This document shows, piece after piece, positions 23,248-35,593 of a stretch of 64,000 nt of DNA. Within the stretch, counting starts at the first letter, position 1; each line of letters begins with the position of its first letter. Both the position numbers and the translations under genes were made by a program. Location of the stretch: the NCBI RefSeq assembly GCF_000149955.1, contig NC_030989.1, positions 5,148,763 through 5,212,762 on the forward strand. The letters are read 5' to 3'. The stretch is from Fusarium oxysporum f. sp. lycopersici 4287. Taxonomy: Eukaryota > Ascomycota > Sordariomycetes > Hypocreales > Nectriaceae. The notes under the pieces are model-generated. The model was not told the DNA's origin. It did no database searches and was given only the letters and a program-made list of their open reading frames with translations.

Positions 23248-26068
23248 GGCGGGAGGTTGCCTGATAATACTTCTCAAGAGGATCCCCTCGAGATAGACAA
23301 GTGCTATCGGTGATGCTAGTACCAGTGTGGTTGGGGACAATGGAAGTGTCCAGAGGCGGCAGCAGAGTGGCCGGAATATGAGTGAAGTGCTTTTTAATAT
23401 GGGAGGAATGGATGAAAACAAGAGAGGGTGCTGTAGCAGCTCTCAAGTTGGAATTTAGACGGACTTTTGCCTAGCAATTACCAGTGATGATTTGGGGCAA
23501 ATTGAGGCGGTTGGTGGCATCTGACCTGGTTAGTTCCGAGTAAGGGCCGCGGAAATGCCAAGAGGCAAAGAAGCAACTAAATAAACACTAAGAAGCCTTC
23601 AACTCGGTCACTTTCCGCATAGTTTTACCATGGCTGAGACTGCATTGATAAGGAAAGCAAGCATAGTTTGGGGGGGAAAAAAGCAATGGTAGATGGCCGC
23701 GCACCATAAGTTCTATTATAGCGAAGTATCGTTTTAAGATTATAATATACTATTATATAAGTCTATGCTAATGCGAATAAATAAACCTGTTTACCAGATT
23801 AAATGCATTTTGCCTCTAATAGATGAACACTTCCGGACCAAAGGTTAGAAAGGTGGCAGGTAATGGCTGAGTTGAAGGCCCCATAATGCCGGAAAAAGTC
23901 ACGAGGATAAGTTACATCTGGCGCATGATTGGGCGCTAGGGTGGGAAGCCTGAAAAGGGATGCCTAGGATTTGGGATTGAGGCGAACTGGGGGACCAATG
24001 CTGGCCCGCTGTGGCACGGACGAGGAAGCGTAGCGCAAACTCAACAAGGCGGCAGCCTGCCGGGGAGACTCAACACCCACGGCACGCTGCCAAGAAGGTC
24101 GAAGCTATAGTGGGAGGCAAAAAGTATGGATCCAAACTCGGGTCAATGCCCATCAACTAACCCGATTAAGCGTAAGGTTGTACTCGTTAACCTCCCGATT
24201 AGGGCTGACAGTTACCTTATCGAGCTAGCTATATACCCCATCAAGTTAGATAGATCTCTGAGGAAGCTAGATTACCCGAACTGGTACTTCAGCCTGGATT
24301 CAAACGTATTGCCCCCCACTGTATCACCTGTTTGGTGTTCCCCCGATCACCTCGCATATGAGGGATACCAATCGTCACAGACTGTGAAAGTGCTCACAAA
24401 AGCATATTCTGTTAGCAGTGGTATTTGAGCAATCATCGTCTCGTCTAGCAAAAACGCCTTCTTTGTATATATCGCCACATTTCATCTGGTATCATTGGGT
24501 AAGTATCCCGGATTACCAGGTCCAATACGCCATTTGCCGTGTAACCGGCTAACCATTTACAGCTCCTTGCCCTTTTTGAGGTTTCTTGGCCTGATTTGCG
24601 TTGAGCATATTCTAGTTTTCGGCATCCAATCGACAGCAAGCAGCCAGTAGCAATCCCACTCGGAGACTACGATAGACCGAAGAAAAACTCCTTGTTCGGT
24701 GTTTCCTTGTCTCCCGTCGTGCCGCCTGCGTTATGCGTGGCCTGCATGCTGATCTTCCAGGATGAGCCCACTAGCGGATGATTGCCTAATGCCGATCCCC
24801 GCATCCAGGAATTTCACTGCTCGATCCGTCACATGCCAGGAGCCGAAATGAAAGCCATCCCCGACAAAAAGCCGCTTAGTCAGGGCAGGAATGCACTAGC
24901 TGTATTGGTTAATGCGGGGATAGGCCAGATCTGCGAGTCCATGTTTAATTACTGAAAACCCCTTGAGTTTGCAGTGGGATTGGTCAGGTAAATTATTCTT
25001 CTAATTTGGAATATCTGCTACGTAGGATCTGCGGCGAAGCTAGGCGGCGAATATATAGAGGGAACCTGATCTGCGGTAGACTTGTTGGGAAATGAACTTG
25101 ACACTATTACTGAGACTACATCCACCTCTCTAGTTCTTGCCTTAATCTCGTCAAGCCCTTGCGTTTCCTGCCTTGTTCTTTTCGGTTTACTTGTCGCCCT
25201 TCTTCTTGATCCTCATGAAGGTTAGTAGCAAGTCACCTCGATGCCTAATTCCTCCCAGTGTTCAGTTTCCTATTTTCGGCGGCTGAAGCAGTGCCTGCTT
25301 TTGATTGTACGAGGGGTGTATAGTTAGTATTGATAGATTAGCATCTCGTGGGGGGTGTCCTGCTCCACCACGATCTCGGCCCCCACTGGATCCGCCATGA
25401 TGGTAGACTAACCAACCTTCATATACACTTTCCGATCGAAACAACTACAATATTGTGATTCCTTCGGTGCGTTTTCCGTAGCAAATCCCTTTTTCTGCTG
25501 ACTTTTCTTTATTCGAATTACCATACTGTACCCATTATTTCAGACGCGCTGATTCAAGGCCTATTTTCTTTGCATATGCAGAAGATTGCTAGACGCCCCA
25601 ACAACTCCAAATCTTACGCCTACTTTCTCCGAACCTCCTATGTGGGGGGGGGGGTTAATTCCATGGAAATTTTTGCCGCGATTCCCAGCAGTCTCCGGCC
25701 TGCCTAAACCATCGGCAAAATAGCATCCGACCTCCGTTGAGATCTCCAGGCATGCATGACACAAGAATCCAGTGTTTGCTAATTACCGAGCCGAATCAGA
25801 ATTTAAATTTGAAAACGCGTAAGCACCATCCACCACGAAACAGCCAATCAAATAATGGAGAAAGTCTCTGAGCCGGCGTAAATAAGGGTCTCAAACCCCT
25901 CTACATTAATGCCACCTATGTGGCAATGGTTAATTCTTGTTTCCTCCTAGCGATCTTCATTATCTCCCTCTCGGGTGCGTCTATCCATTATACATATTTA
26001 TAGAATCTTGTTGCTAGTAAGAGTCAGTGATGTAACATTTAGTGATATCTTCCTCATTACGTGCCGCT
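23248..26068. other. Intergenic, no gene supported
   Basis: Mixed composition with short AT-rich patches (23700-23790) and an 11-G run at 25644-25654. A 100-codon frame at 24126-24428 and a minus frame at 24445-24639 have no recognisable features. Confidence 0.35.
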
Positions 26069-26195
26069 NNNNNNNNNNNNNNNNNNNNNNNNNNNNNNNN
26101 NNNNNNNNNNNNNNNNNNNNNNNNNNNNNNNNNNNNNNNNNNNNNNNNNNNNNNNNNNNNNNNNNNNNNNNNNNNNNNNNNNNNNNNNNNNNNNN
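26069..26195. other. Assembly gap (127 N)
   Basis: Run of N. Confidence 0.95.
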
Positions 26196-26554
26196 TCACC
26201 CGTCAGCGGGTTCGGGGGCAATCTATTGTCGACTTTTTCCACCGACCAGAATTCTCTCGCGCATCACTACATCTGCCGACGCAGTCCACAATCTCCAGTA
26301 ATCAAGTTGTAGCTCGTAGTCGACTGTCGCGGCGGCAGGGAAAAACCTCGGGAAGGAATCAGAGGCCGACGGTGCGGCTTGCCTTCAAAGGAGAAAAACC
26401 CATCGCAATCGGCGTCGTTGATCGGGAGGATGTCGCTACCGATGCCATGGGCATCGTCCTCCGATATCTAAGGCGTTCTGGTTCTGAGGTGCCGCCATTA
26501 GATCCGACAAAGGTGTTGTCAGAGAAGGCGAACTCTCCAAAATTCCTTCTCTGA
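26196..26554 (+). other. Open frame after gap, unidentified
   Basis: A plus-strand frame stays open from the gap edge for about 118 codons to the stop at 26552-26554. The end reads IAIGVVDREDVATDAMGIVL then YLRRSGSEVPPLDPTKVLSE. It may be the 3' part of a gene lying in the gap, but no family is recognised and it could be chance. Confidence 0.25.
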
Positions 26555-27696
26555 AAACTGCTGTTAGGGAGCCGATAGCATCCCCGCAGTTTTGTGTGGT
26601 CGCGTGGCCTGCAGAAAATCCCGCTCCTAACACGGCACTAACAGTGCGTGCCAAGAAAGAATTTTTACAGGGGAGAGTTGACGTGCCGCTTGACCGTAGC
26701 CAGCTCTGACCCTGTCTAGGGTAAGCTGATAGGGTACAGCACCAAGTAGGAATAAGTCTCGAGTGAATACACTCTAGCAGAGCTATCTCTAATACTGAGG
26801 CTATTTCCAAATCCGCGAGTGCTACTTAACAATCAAGCGCAACGTACTCCGTACCTGGAGCTTGATCGACCGTGCCAGTTTAGCGCCCCAGCTCAGTCGA
26901 GATTTGGCGAACGGGTGTTTTGCTAATTCCTGATGATCCACAGTCGGAGCTTGCCGGTCACCATTGTCCGTGCCGGGCCCACAGCATGTCTCGTCTCAAA
27001 CCAGCATCCTCAAGTGGCATTCAAACGTCCAATTTCTTACTGGCGATAATTTATCCTCCAAGCGTTCTATTTCCGCCTCTTACTGCCCTGTACCATTTCC
27101 GGCGCCACTTCACCACTGTTGGGACCGATACCGAAGCAGATAGCCAAGCTAGTTAACCAATGTGCAACCGAAGCTTATGAGCTGGACCTGAGTGGTTGTT
27201 GCAAAGTCACACGCGGAGTAGACAGGGCTTGCGTCTGCCGCTACATTAACTACAGTTCTTGCCAAGGTTCGTACCGGATTTCTGACTCGACCTTTACGAA
27301 AAGACTCTTTGTGGCTACAGCCAATCAAGCAAGGCGTTTTTTATGAGGCTTTTCTATCAGACCCATAACAATGATAGATCACCAGGACTTTTTGTCGTCT
27401 ACAATCGCGTTATCTTACCATGCAATACCCCTTCACCGGTAAGCAAAAATGAAATTTCCAGATACAAAATTGGGTTCTTTCAACGCCATAGGAGAAACTC
27501 AACATAAATAGTAAAACAAAAGAATACTCGTAATTCAAATAAAATTAAAGTAGATTTTGATATTTTTTCGGTCTTTTGACTTCACGGCCTACGCGAGTGC
27601 ATATACCAGGTAACTCTTCTAAGCCCGGATTTAAGCTTTCATCTTCCATCCTTGCCACCTCGACCACATCCTCAACAACATCACATCTTTAGTTAC
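26555..27696. other. Intergenic, nothing recognised
   Basis: No gene is supported. It becomes AT-rich towards 27540. Confidence 0.35.
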
Positions 27697-28400
27697 TTAC
27701 ATTGACATTGAAATAATCTCCCCAGCCGCGAGAGCCTCGGCTACAGTCATAAATCTCCTGTTAGGATTGTAATTAGCCTTTCTCTTCTTACCTCCCTTCA
27801 ACCGGCCAACTTCCTCCTCTAAACTAGTGATTCTTACGTTCAGGGAGGCTATCTTTGACTCTTGGACTTCAGAATCTTTTGATATCATAGAATAGCGTCT
27901 TCTTATTAATGGGCTTTTGTTCTTACTCAGGTCCCAGATGTGGCGGCTAGTCTTTGGCGTATTATCAGGGTCAGGTTGTCCGTCCCGGAGCCCGTCTGAT
28001 GCAGGCGTGGTTTCTTTCTTGTCTGGTTGGATTTCCAGATGGGGAAAGAGCTTTTTGCCGTGAGATCGGCCAGTTTCTAGTAACTTTCCAACCCGATACT
28101 ATATTCTTCTTCCTTATGCCTACTTCCCTGGCTCTGGGGTATGCTCTAACAAAGTTGACCTTGTCCACTGGCGCAGCATCAGTTAGGATTGTCAACTGTT
28201 AGAGTTCTTTAAGATATGCGGCCTTGGAAGCATAAAAGACGCCATTATCCAGAGGCTGCAGGCCATGGGAGAAATGAGCCGGTAGGTAATAGCAATTCAC
28301 ATTGTTTAAAAAGCAGATAGCCATCTAGTCATCCTGGGTGTCGTGTCGGCGACATTCATGGCCTAGATTAGTCAAATACTTGCAGACATATGGCTTCCAT
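27697..28400 (-). mobile_element. pogo/Fot-type (CENP-B/DDE) transposase, C-terminal relic
   Basis: The minus strand reads in order: FLNNVNCYYLPAHFSHGLQ followed by PLDNGVF (the LPxHxSHxLQPLD motif carrying the last catalytic Asp, about 28330-28240), APVDKVNFVRAYPRAREVG to WPISRQKAL (about 28180-28050), and a coiled-coil tail ending NPNRRFMTVAEALAAGE. The final piece starts at an internal Met (27888). Frames change and stops occur. The HTH and first two catalytic Asp regions are absent. It could be from the same subfamily as the N-terminal fragment at 35594. Confidence 0.75.
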
Positions 28401-30851
28401 GGCCATCCCTTATGATGAGTCTGACTTTAGATGTATCTGACGGCTCCTAAGCAGGATGGTGCACGATGTGACACCATGCGACACGATGCAGCGGCAGGAT
28501 GAGCCTGGCCTGGTTTCTCGCGTGGCATTTCAAGCGATTATTGCCGTGGATGGAAATGATTTTCCCTCAACACAGGTGGCCAGGGGACGGCAAAAGTGAT
28601 ATCCATGAAGAGACGAAAAGGAGGATTGGAAACCTTACGGCCAAGGCGTTGTTCTTCAGCCTACGGGAAACATTTCGCGTGCTCCTACATCAAGTGAAAC
28701 TAAGTCGGAAATATCGGCAGCCAATGCTGAAGTGGCGATGACGAGGCAGAAGACGGCGCTTCTTCACGACCCTCTTCGCTATTTCACACAGTATCACGCC
28801 TTCCGGGAGCTAAGAAGTCGTGCTTTGCGCTTCGGCGGCCATTGGCCAAAGTCCTACCACGGACTTAAGAGGGAACAAGAAGAACGAAGATCTGATAGCA
28901 ATTTAAGGCGTAGCTCGGCTTCGCCAGCGTCAGACAAGAGAGGATTATCAACCACAAGTCCCACTTGGAGTTGTAACTGCTGACGGATGATGGGGCCGTG
29001 TTTGAGCGGACGGACGTGAGCCAAGGACGTTTGGGAGACACAAGACGACACGATCAAGCCGATCGTGAAGCGTTCAGAATACGGCTCGTTAGCATTGTGA
29101 TAAGCTTCTTAGCGGACGGTGAGCTTGGAGTCTAGCAGCAAAGTGGTGCGGAATAGCTCCTTTGGTGATCATTTATCCGCATGTAGATCAACGGTTACTT
29201 CAGGTGGCAGAAGTTCTGCCGGCGTCAATTACCTACTGGCCATTTCACAAGTACAGAAGGCTCTTTACTAATCCCGGAGCCTCTCAGCATCTGCCGTTTC
29301 CATAGCGCCTCTTACTGCAGCGTCCGCTATTTTATTGCTCATCTTTCCCGTCTCCTTGCCCCAGATGCCAAGCGTCTACAGTTGGCCAAGGATTCCATGA
29401 ATTGGATCGTGGCTTGGCCGTCCAGCCAACAGAACGGCAATCTCTTTATTCAAGAGTCTCGAGGGCCAAGCCAGCCGTGGCAACAAACCCCGCGTGTCAC
29501 CAAGCGAGAAGACCAAGGCCGACAAACCGCTTGTGAGGGAGAAATGCGGGTCTCCGGGAAATCGGGTACAAGAGAGCTGAAGAAAGCTGGGGGAGGGTCA
29601 CGATGGGCTTGGCGTCATGCGGGAGATCAGGATTTGCAGCCCCAAGACCAAGACAGAAGGAAGGTAGAAGAAGAAGCAGCTCACATGATGGCAACCAACT
29701 CGAAAGTGGAATGCGGTGACTTATACGAGGTCTGGACAAAGGTACTGACAAACTAATTAAAAAGCCCACCCGCCTTGGCTTGGAACAGTGAAGATCATTA
29801 CTGGCCATTCTCTAACGGCCGAGTCATCGGAGGATTTATTACGCTGATGGCTCTCTTGACAGTTGCTGGGAAGAGCTTGACAGGAGAGTCTTCTCCTCGA
29901 GATTCAGGTCCGTCGCGCATTAGCCTGGAGCCGGCTCAGGGGCTTCGGCAAGCGTGGAAAAGGGCTGTAAATGGGCGCCGTTCCTGGCACTATGACGGCA
30001 GATGCACTTTTGCCTTCCTCTTCAGTGGTTGCGCACGAGTAATGACGTGGCATCGGGTGTTTTGCTAGCCGTCAACGATGAGTCAGTCGCTTGTCACGAA
30101 CCGTATTGCTAGGGCACGTGTGGGGGGAAGAGACGAGGTGCTGACCAATTCAATCCTCGCAGGCTTCTCCACAAACTCCACACAGGCCCACTTGGGGGAT
30201 CTGTTACAAGATGCAAGCCACCACTGCAACCATCACTAAAGTCAAGGTAGCATCAACCACTCACACAGGAGCGCTTGACAGCACAGCAGGGCTTGTAAGC
30301 CCGTCGCCGCGCCGGCTGCCGACAGACCCTACTTATTGTTCCTCTTTGGGGTCCGTCCTCTCGAGCCATTTGCAGATTCCCCTCCCATCCTTGCCCACCC
30401 CCCCCTCTGTACACACGCATCGTCTTTCCTCGTGCCGGGGTTCTTGGCCACTTCTGGGCACGACTACTTGTATCTTGCTCTTCCCTCTCGCCCCACGATC
30501 GTCGTCCCGTTCATACAGACCAATCATTCCCACCCCCTCTTCATGGGATTGCCGTTTGGGTGCTACACTTCAGTAGAGTCTTGGCTTCCTTTGGCCTAGT
30601 ATTTGGACTATCGACTCTCATCAAACTCAACTCCGAGGCACTGGACACTACCGTTGCACATCATTGCAGTGCTCCTTCTATGTCTTCGACTCGCTCTGCC
30701 ATTCGCCGGCTAAAGGGACTTGGCACTTAAACTCATCGGGCATCCTACTCATTCAGGTTTCATCTCACCACTACAACGAAAGACCGAATAGTATTGGAAA
30801 GAATGATCCCTTCTCGGTGAATTGACCTACCTGCACTTTCACTAGGACCCG
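28401..30851. other. Intergenic; leader region of the second GPCR
   Basis: No gene is supported. A 124-codon frame at 29382-29756 and a Ser/Pro-rich frame at 30211-30576 lack features. 30320-30560 is strongly pyrimidine-rich on the plus strand, as fungal promoters and leaders often are, and may belong to the gene fragment at 30852. Confidence 0.35.
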
Positions 30852-31135
30852 ATGACCGATCCTGTGGCACCTAGTACTACGGTACCACCATCCCAGCTAC
30901 CTTCCTATCCAGCCTCTCAAGTTGCCACACCTTCATCATATCAGCATCAGAGACTCTTTCGGATTCGGAACTCCATGCTCTCAGAGTTGTCGAGCAAACA
31001 TGCTCCGTGTTCTCATTACTCGGCTCTGTCTTCATCATTATCACCTTTATGTTATCCAAGGCATTCCATAAACCGATTAATTATCTGGTATTCTATGCTT
31101 CCTTTAGAAATATATTAACCAATGTCGGGAATATA
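30852..31135 (+). pseudogene. Second cAMP-receptor-like GPCR, N-terminal fragment
   Basis: SELHALRVVEQTCSVFSLLG leads into TM1 (SVFIIITFMLSKAFHKPIN) and the start of TM2 (YLVFYASFRNILTNVG). This layout is typical of fungal CRL-class GPCRs and parallels the gene at 16887-18201, but the sequences differ clearly. The likely N-terminus, starting MTDPVAPSTTVPPSQLPSYP at 30852, is in another frame, so a shift lies near 30930-30950. Beyond about 31120 the sequence turns AT-rich and TM3-TM7 are missing. Confidence 0.6.
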
Positions 31136-31797
31136 ATAGAACTTATAGGTAATATAATGCCTAATATTAGTAATACTTACTATTATTATTAATATTACCT
31201 TACCTAATTCTAGGTAAATATATACTTAAATAAGTTTAAGATAGAAAGTATAATAGAATTAGCTAATAAGAGCCGGCTAACCTCAGATAATAAATAGCAA
31301 GACTATATTTATATATAATAATCTTTATAGGTATATTTAGAAGCGATTTTACTATCGCCCTATTTTATTTATTACTTTATATATAAAAAGACTCGACTTT
31401 AATAGATGAGGCGTGCTCTCGATAGTAAGGGGGAAAGGTCAATAGGGGACAGAAACGATAGCAGTCCTATCCATAAAGACATGGAGATACAGGATACCCT
31501 AGTTTCGTGTCACGAAAATGGTCAAAGTTCTTGGCAAAGCTTGTGAGGTTTACCTGATAGATAAGACGCGCGTTAAATAGTGCATCTTAGTGTAGAGGAA
31601 GAGACTGGACTCTATGTATATACTGCTGCTTTATAAGTGCAGGCACCCTCTGTGAATAAAGCTTCAGTACATACACTCACTTATCAGTTTTGTAACCTTT
31701 GCCCTCCGTGACCGCTATTTAGGCCGGAAGTCCAAAGTGACAGCTCTATGTGCTCGGGCCCCCGGGGGGGGAGGGGGGGGGAGGGGAGGAGTTCAGA
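31136..31797. repeat. AT-rich block plus G-rich tract
   Basis: 31120-31420 is RIP-like AT-rich sequence that truncates the GPCR fragment. 31758-31792 is a C5/G8/G9 homopolymer-rich tract just beyond the FAS1 stop codon. Confidence 0.5.
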
Positions 31798-32803
31798 CTA
31801 CTTTTCGACTACATGAACTACACCGTTGGAGATGAGCACATAGGGCAACGTGACTCTCGCATCATCAATATAAATGGCGCTACTGTCGACTGAGATGTTA
31901 AGGTCCGAGCCTTGTACCGTCCGAAGGGTGCCGTTCTCCAAAGTAGTGCTAGATCCAACCGTGCCTTGGACGATGTGGTACTGGAGAATGTTCTGCAAGT
32001 CATTGTCAGATAGGTTGCCTGCAACAGAGGCAATGACAGTGAAGGCGCCGTTACTAGGCGCGAAGACCGTAATGTTTTGCATACCGATCAAATCGTCAGT
32101 TAGGTGAGCAGCGTAGATGGGGCCAAGTACAGCAGTGAGATTGGCGGCTATAGCGGTACCGGAGAGGTTCATAGGGATTTCAAGAACACAATTAAGAATA
32201 TGAACGACACCGCTGGTGAATTTGAGACCCTGAAAAGCCGTTAGCAAATATCAAACTAATGGAAGAAGGCTAACATACCGCCCGAGTATTATTTGCCTCA
32301 GTTTTCAAAGCACTATAGAAACTGACCGCATCTTCATTCTTCCTAGCCTTAACAACCTGCCCACCTGTGACGTTCTCAAAAGTACTATTCTGCAGCATCG
32401 TCTCGATGAACAAGGGTGTCTCCGTAAAGTTCTTGCTAAAGTAGGTCCCGTTGAGGACACGATAAGACAAACCGGCTTCAAAGGTTCTTGGGTCAGATGC
32501 TAGCATACTAGCTATGGTAGTATCGTTGAGAAACGACGATGGCATTGGTGATAGGTGCCAGAATAGTAACGTCAATCATGCGATCAAGGGCGGTATCAAA
32601 ACCGGGCCGCTCCTCGATAATGTCTGAGCATATTAGCATCATCAGAGTAAGCTTAGAAACGCTTGTATAGTACCATTGAGTACAGAGAAGATGTGATTGT
32701 TAGATGCCAGGACGTCTGTAAGCGACGAGTTTGATGATCTGCCATTCTGAGCTGTCGCGAGCTTAGTGAAAGCGAGAGGCAAGAAGTTTTGGAACTTCGT
32801 CAT
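31798..32803 (-). pseudogene. Secreted fasciclin (FAS1) domain protein, frameshifted and truncated
   Basis: Minus-strand exons 32803-32674, 32623-32279 and 32229-31798 are separated by GT-AG introns of 50 and 49 bp. The first exon starts MTKFQNFLPLAFTKLATAQN, a weak signal peptide. Two FAS1 repeats follow: DVTILAPITNAI to LSYRVLNGTYF, then NITVFAPSNGAF with the H-box LQYHIVQGTV and the closing VLISNGVVHVVEK. The joined length is one base off a multiple of three; the shift is near 32530-32542, within TNAI/SSFLND. The frame stops immediately after VHVVEK, so the Ser/Thr-rich stalk and GPI signal usual in fungal FAS1 proteins are missing. FAS1 proteins act in adhesion at the cell surface. A sequencing error could explain the frameshift but not the lost tail. 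Confidence 0.72.
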
Positions 32804-34259
32804 TACGAAGATAAGTTCGATATTATGAGCGTATAGAAAGCTCAGGTTCATAAAGCAGGGAAAGAGTTGTTTAAGGGCTTCGGAGCTCCTGAGCTGAAGA
32901 AAGTTACCTCCATTGGGTGGCGAAGAAGCTCTCGCCATCCTTTGTCTCGATCCAATGGATGGTAGTCGCGCTGATGAATGATGGTTTGCGCCAGTTGACG
33001 AATAGCTTCGGAAGAATAAATGACATCTACGAAGCGCCGATCATCACACCTGTTTTTCTGCCAAAACTATTGCCTCGGAGCAGCAGCGTCTGTTGTCAGC
33101 AAGCCGGTGGAACAGCAATTGGAAAATTATTCCCGCAAGATAGTTGAAAACCTTGAGGGTTGCAACTGTTCCCGAGTTGCCATCTATGGGATTCAGGAAG
33201 CTCTAAAGGTTCCTTTGCATCTTTTATTTATCGGTATCTTGTGCATACTGTCCTCCCCGACCAGTTTCGACCTAGCTTCGAGACGAATGCAAGACAACCT
33301 CGACGTTCACAAAACCTGGTAGATGCACAATAAACACATAATAGAAAGCCGCAGTTTCTTATGGCCGGAATACCCTCCAAGTGTCGACCACATCAACATA
33401 TCCTGTTGGACCGCCCAGTCGGAGCGCAGCCGATGAGGTCATGCAAAATATGTCATCCACTTAAGACTGCAAAGTAAAAGCCCGCTTTAATATATAAAGG
33501 ACTTCGGCATCGTCGAGACTGATCTCGGTGTAGCAAAAGCCATAGCCAAGGTCTTCGCCAAGGGATCTGAGAAACGGATTGCGCGTTTCCGGCTTAGCGT
33601 CTCAAGTATCTAACCTTCCATCGGACGAAACGGGAAGCAGTTTGTCATTGGTCCCTACCACTTACATCATTCTTGACATGCTTTGCTGCAGCGGAGGTAA
33701 CTAGGCAGGGTTTCGGCCCTGCCTAGCCAGATTGTACTTGTCGCAAACATCTGCGTAAAAATAACTGTTTTGTTTCAAGAGGCACACTATAGTTCTCTGT
33801 TGCCATTACATTCAAATTGACATCTCCGACATGCTGGCTGCCCATTACTGGCTTGAGTGCAACCCATCTCATTGCTTTTTTTATCATATCTTTATGGGGA
33901 TAAGGCGGAATAATGACCGCGCCAAGCATCCATTGACCTCCGTCTTTGCCTTCTCTTTGTCGCTAGTCATCGCTGGGGGGGGGGGGGGGGGGGGTGGGAA
34001 CCAATGTGTGTTAGATAAGTGGAAAGGAAGCTTAGCATAGGTAACATATATGATACAGTGTCATAATAACAAAGACTCCCACCGTTTTGAAGCCAAGGCC
34101 AAGTTATCGAAGTCCTCGGCAGCGAAATCAAGAATTGAGGCCCTCGTGGCGAGGCTCTTGGCGATAATTACTACCAACGTACTGCTGTATCAGCCCGTTC
34201 GCTTAAATCCCTTCTCTGTCTTGTTTAAACACTCATTTACCAGGGAAAAAGAACATCTC
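32804..34259. other. Intergenic with unassigned coding-like pieces
   Basis: Near 33080-33220 a plus-strand stretch reads SKPVEQQLENYSRKIVENLE then GCNCSRVAIYGIQEALK, which looks protein-like. Near 33510-33600 DLGVAKAIAKVFAKGSEKRI appears. Neither has a start, end or family. Confidence 0.3.
33975..33994. repeat. Poly-G run of 20
   Basis: Twenty consecutive G followed by TGGG. It is a likely site of sequencing or length variation. Confidence 0.9.
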
Positions 34260-35365
34260 GTTGGCGGTCAATTGAGCATTAAGGAAAGCAACCTGCCCTC
34301 GCCACCAGCAACTACAACATATTCGAACCGCCTTGACTGTCGACAAGAACCCGAAAATGCGACCTATGATTTCGTACGCGAGTGGTTGGAAGATGCCGCT
34401 AGAGGGATTTGCTGACATGCCAGAACCACAAGGTGGTCATGACCGCCATTTAGTGTCCAACCACAACGAAGAGACTCGCAATAAGGATGTGGAGCAATCT
34501 GTTGAGCATATGGCGAGGGCAGTCGCGCATGCCGTTGTTGGTATCTAGTCAATGAAACTCTAATAAACAAAATACGGTACAGCTTGCGTCCGAGAAGCGA
34601 GGCTGGCGCGACCCGTTGGCAACACTGGTAGAGAGATACGGCAAGTGCCAAGAAGTAGTAGGCCGTGGAAAGTTCGGTAGCGTGTTCGTCTTGCGCAGGA
34701 AAAAGGATGTTGGAGCTGGCAAAGAACTATATGCAGTCAAGAAGTTCCAGCGGCAGCCGAAGGAGACAGAACGTATGTGCATAAGATGGTCGACGGCAGA
34801 GTTTTGTATTTCAAGCGCACTATTGCATCCAAATGTAATAAGCACGCTCGACTTGCTCAAGGACAAAAAGGGTAACTACTGCGGAATCATGGAGTTCTGC
34901 TCTGGTGGTGACTTGCATAACTTGGGGCGTTTGGTGGGCAGGTTGAAGTGGCAGGAAGGGGACTGCTTCTTCAAACAGATGATGCGCGGTGTTGAGTATA
35001 TATATGAGATGGGGGAGGGACATCTCGACCTTAACCCTAAGGATCTTTTACTCACTGGCAATGGCTTGCTCAAGATCAGCAACTTCGGCCACAGCGAGTG
35101 TGTCCGCCTTGGATGGGAGAGCGATATCCATATGGTTTCCGAAATCCGGGGCCCGGATCCATACACCGCTCCTAAGTAATATACCGACGAAAGGTTTGAC
35201 GGTCATGCAATACATATCTGGACTTGCGGCATTATCTACATGGCATTGCCGGTTTTCCTCTTTGGCGCACTGCAAAGAAAAGTGAGGAGGTATCTTACGC
35301 ACGATGCCTGGAGGAACGCCGGCAGCAGGAGGGTTTTATCACAATTGAGTCGTTGCCCCGATTAA
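34260..35365 (+). pseudogene. Ser/Thr protein kinase (Hal4/Sat4-NPR1-like), degenerate
   Basis: The main readable frame (about 34575-35179) has the Gly loop GRGKFGSV, the VAIK-type Lys in LYAVKKF, STAEFCISSALLHPNV, and hinge MEFCSGGDLHNL. The family expects HRDIKPEN and DYG/DFG; here they read HLDLNPKD and SNFG, so the magnesium-binding Asp is Asn. WESDIHMVSEIRG to PDPYTAP matches the activation segment of fungal Hal4/Sat4-like kinases. A stop replaces the APEE region (35177-35179). The rest continues in two other frames (DERFDGHAIHIWTCGIIYMA, then SYARCLEERRQQEGFITIES). Upstream pieces at 34270-34545 (SNLPSPPATTTYSNRL, EQSVEHMARAVAHAVV) are probably its N-terminus. It is non-functional as a kinase. 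Confidence 0.72.
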
Positions 35366-35593
35366 GTTCTCCGGCCTGTCAATTATGATCGCATTCAAGG
35401 AACTGAAATTTACATTCTTTCTAGTTACACAGTCGAAACATGTATTGAGATCCAAATGCGGACGGGGGATCAAGCTTTGCGAGGCTAGCAAGTTTTTTTG
35501 ACCGTGGAATATAACGTACTTATAAGCGAGTGGACAACTTTCCTCCCAACCACTACTTTCCATTTTTCAACCTAGTTTTCTCGACCACGTATC
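35366..35593. other. Short spacer
   Basis: Nothing recognised between the kinase relic and the transposase fragment. Confidence 0.3.

Noticed and set aside
24126..24428. 100-codon plus-strand frame as a gene
   Set aside because: No family-like motif, no introns and no coding-like context.
29382..29756. 124-codon plus-strand frame as a gene
   Set aside because: Low-complexity polar composition with an opposite-strand frame of similar length; nothing to support it.
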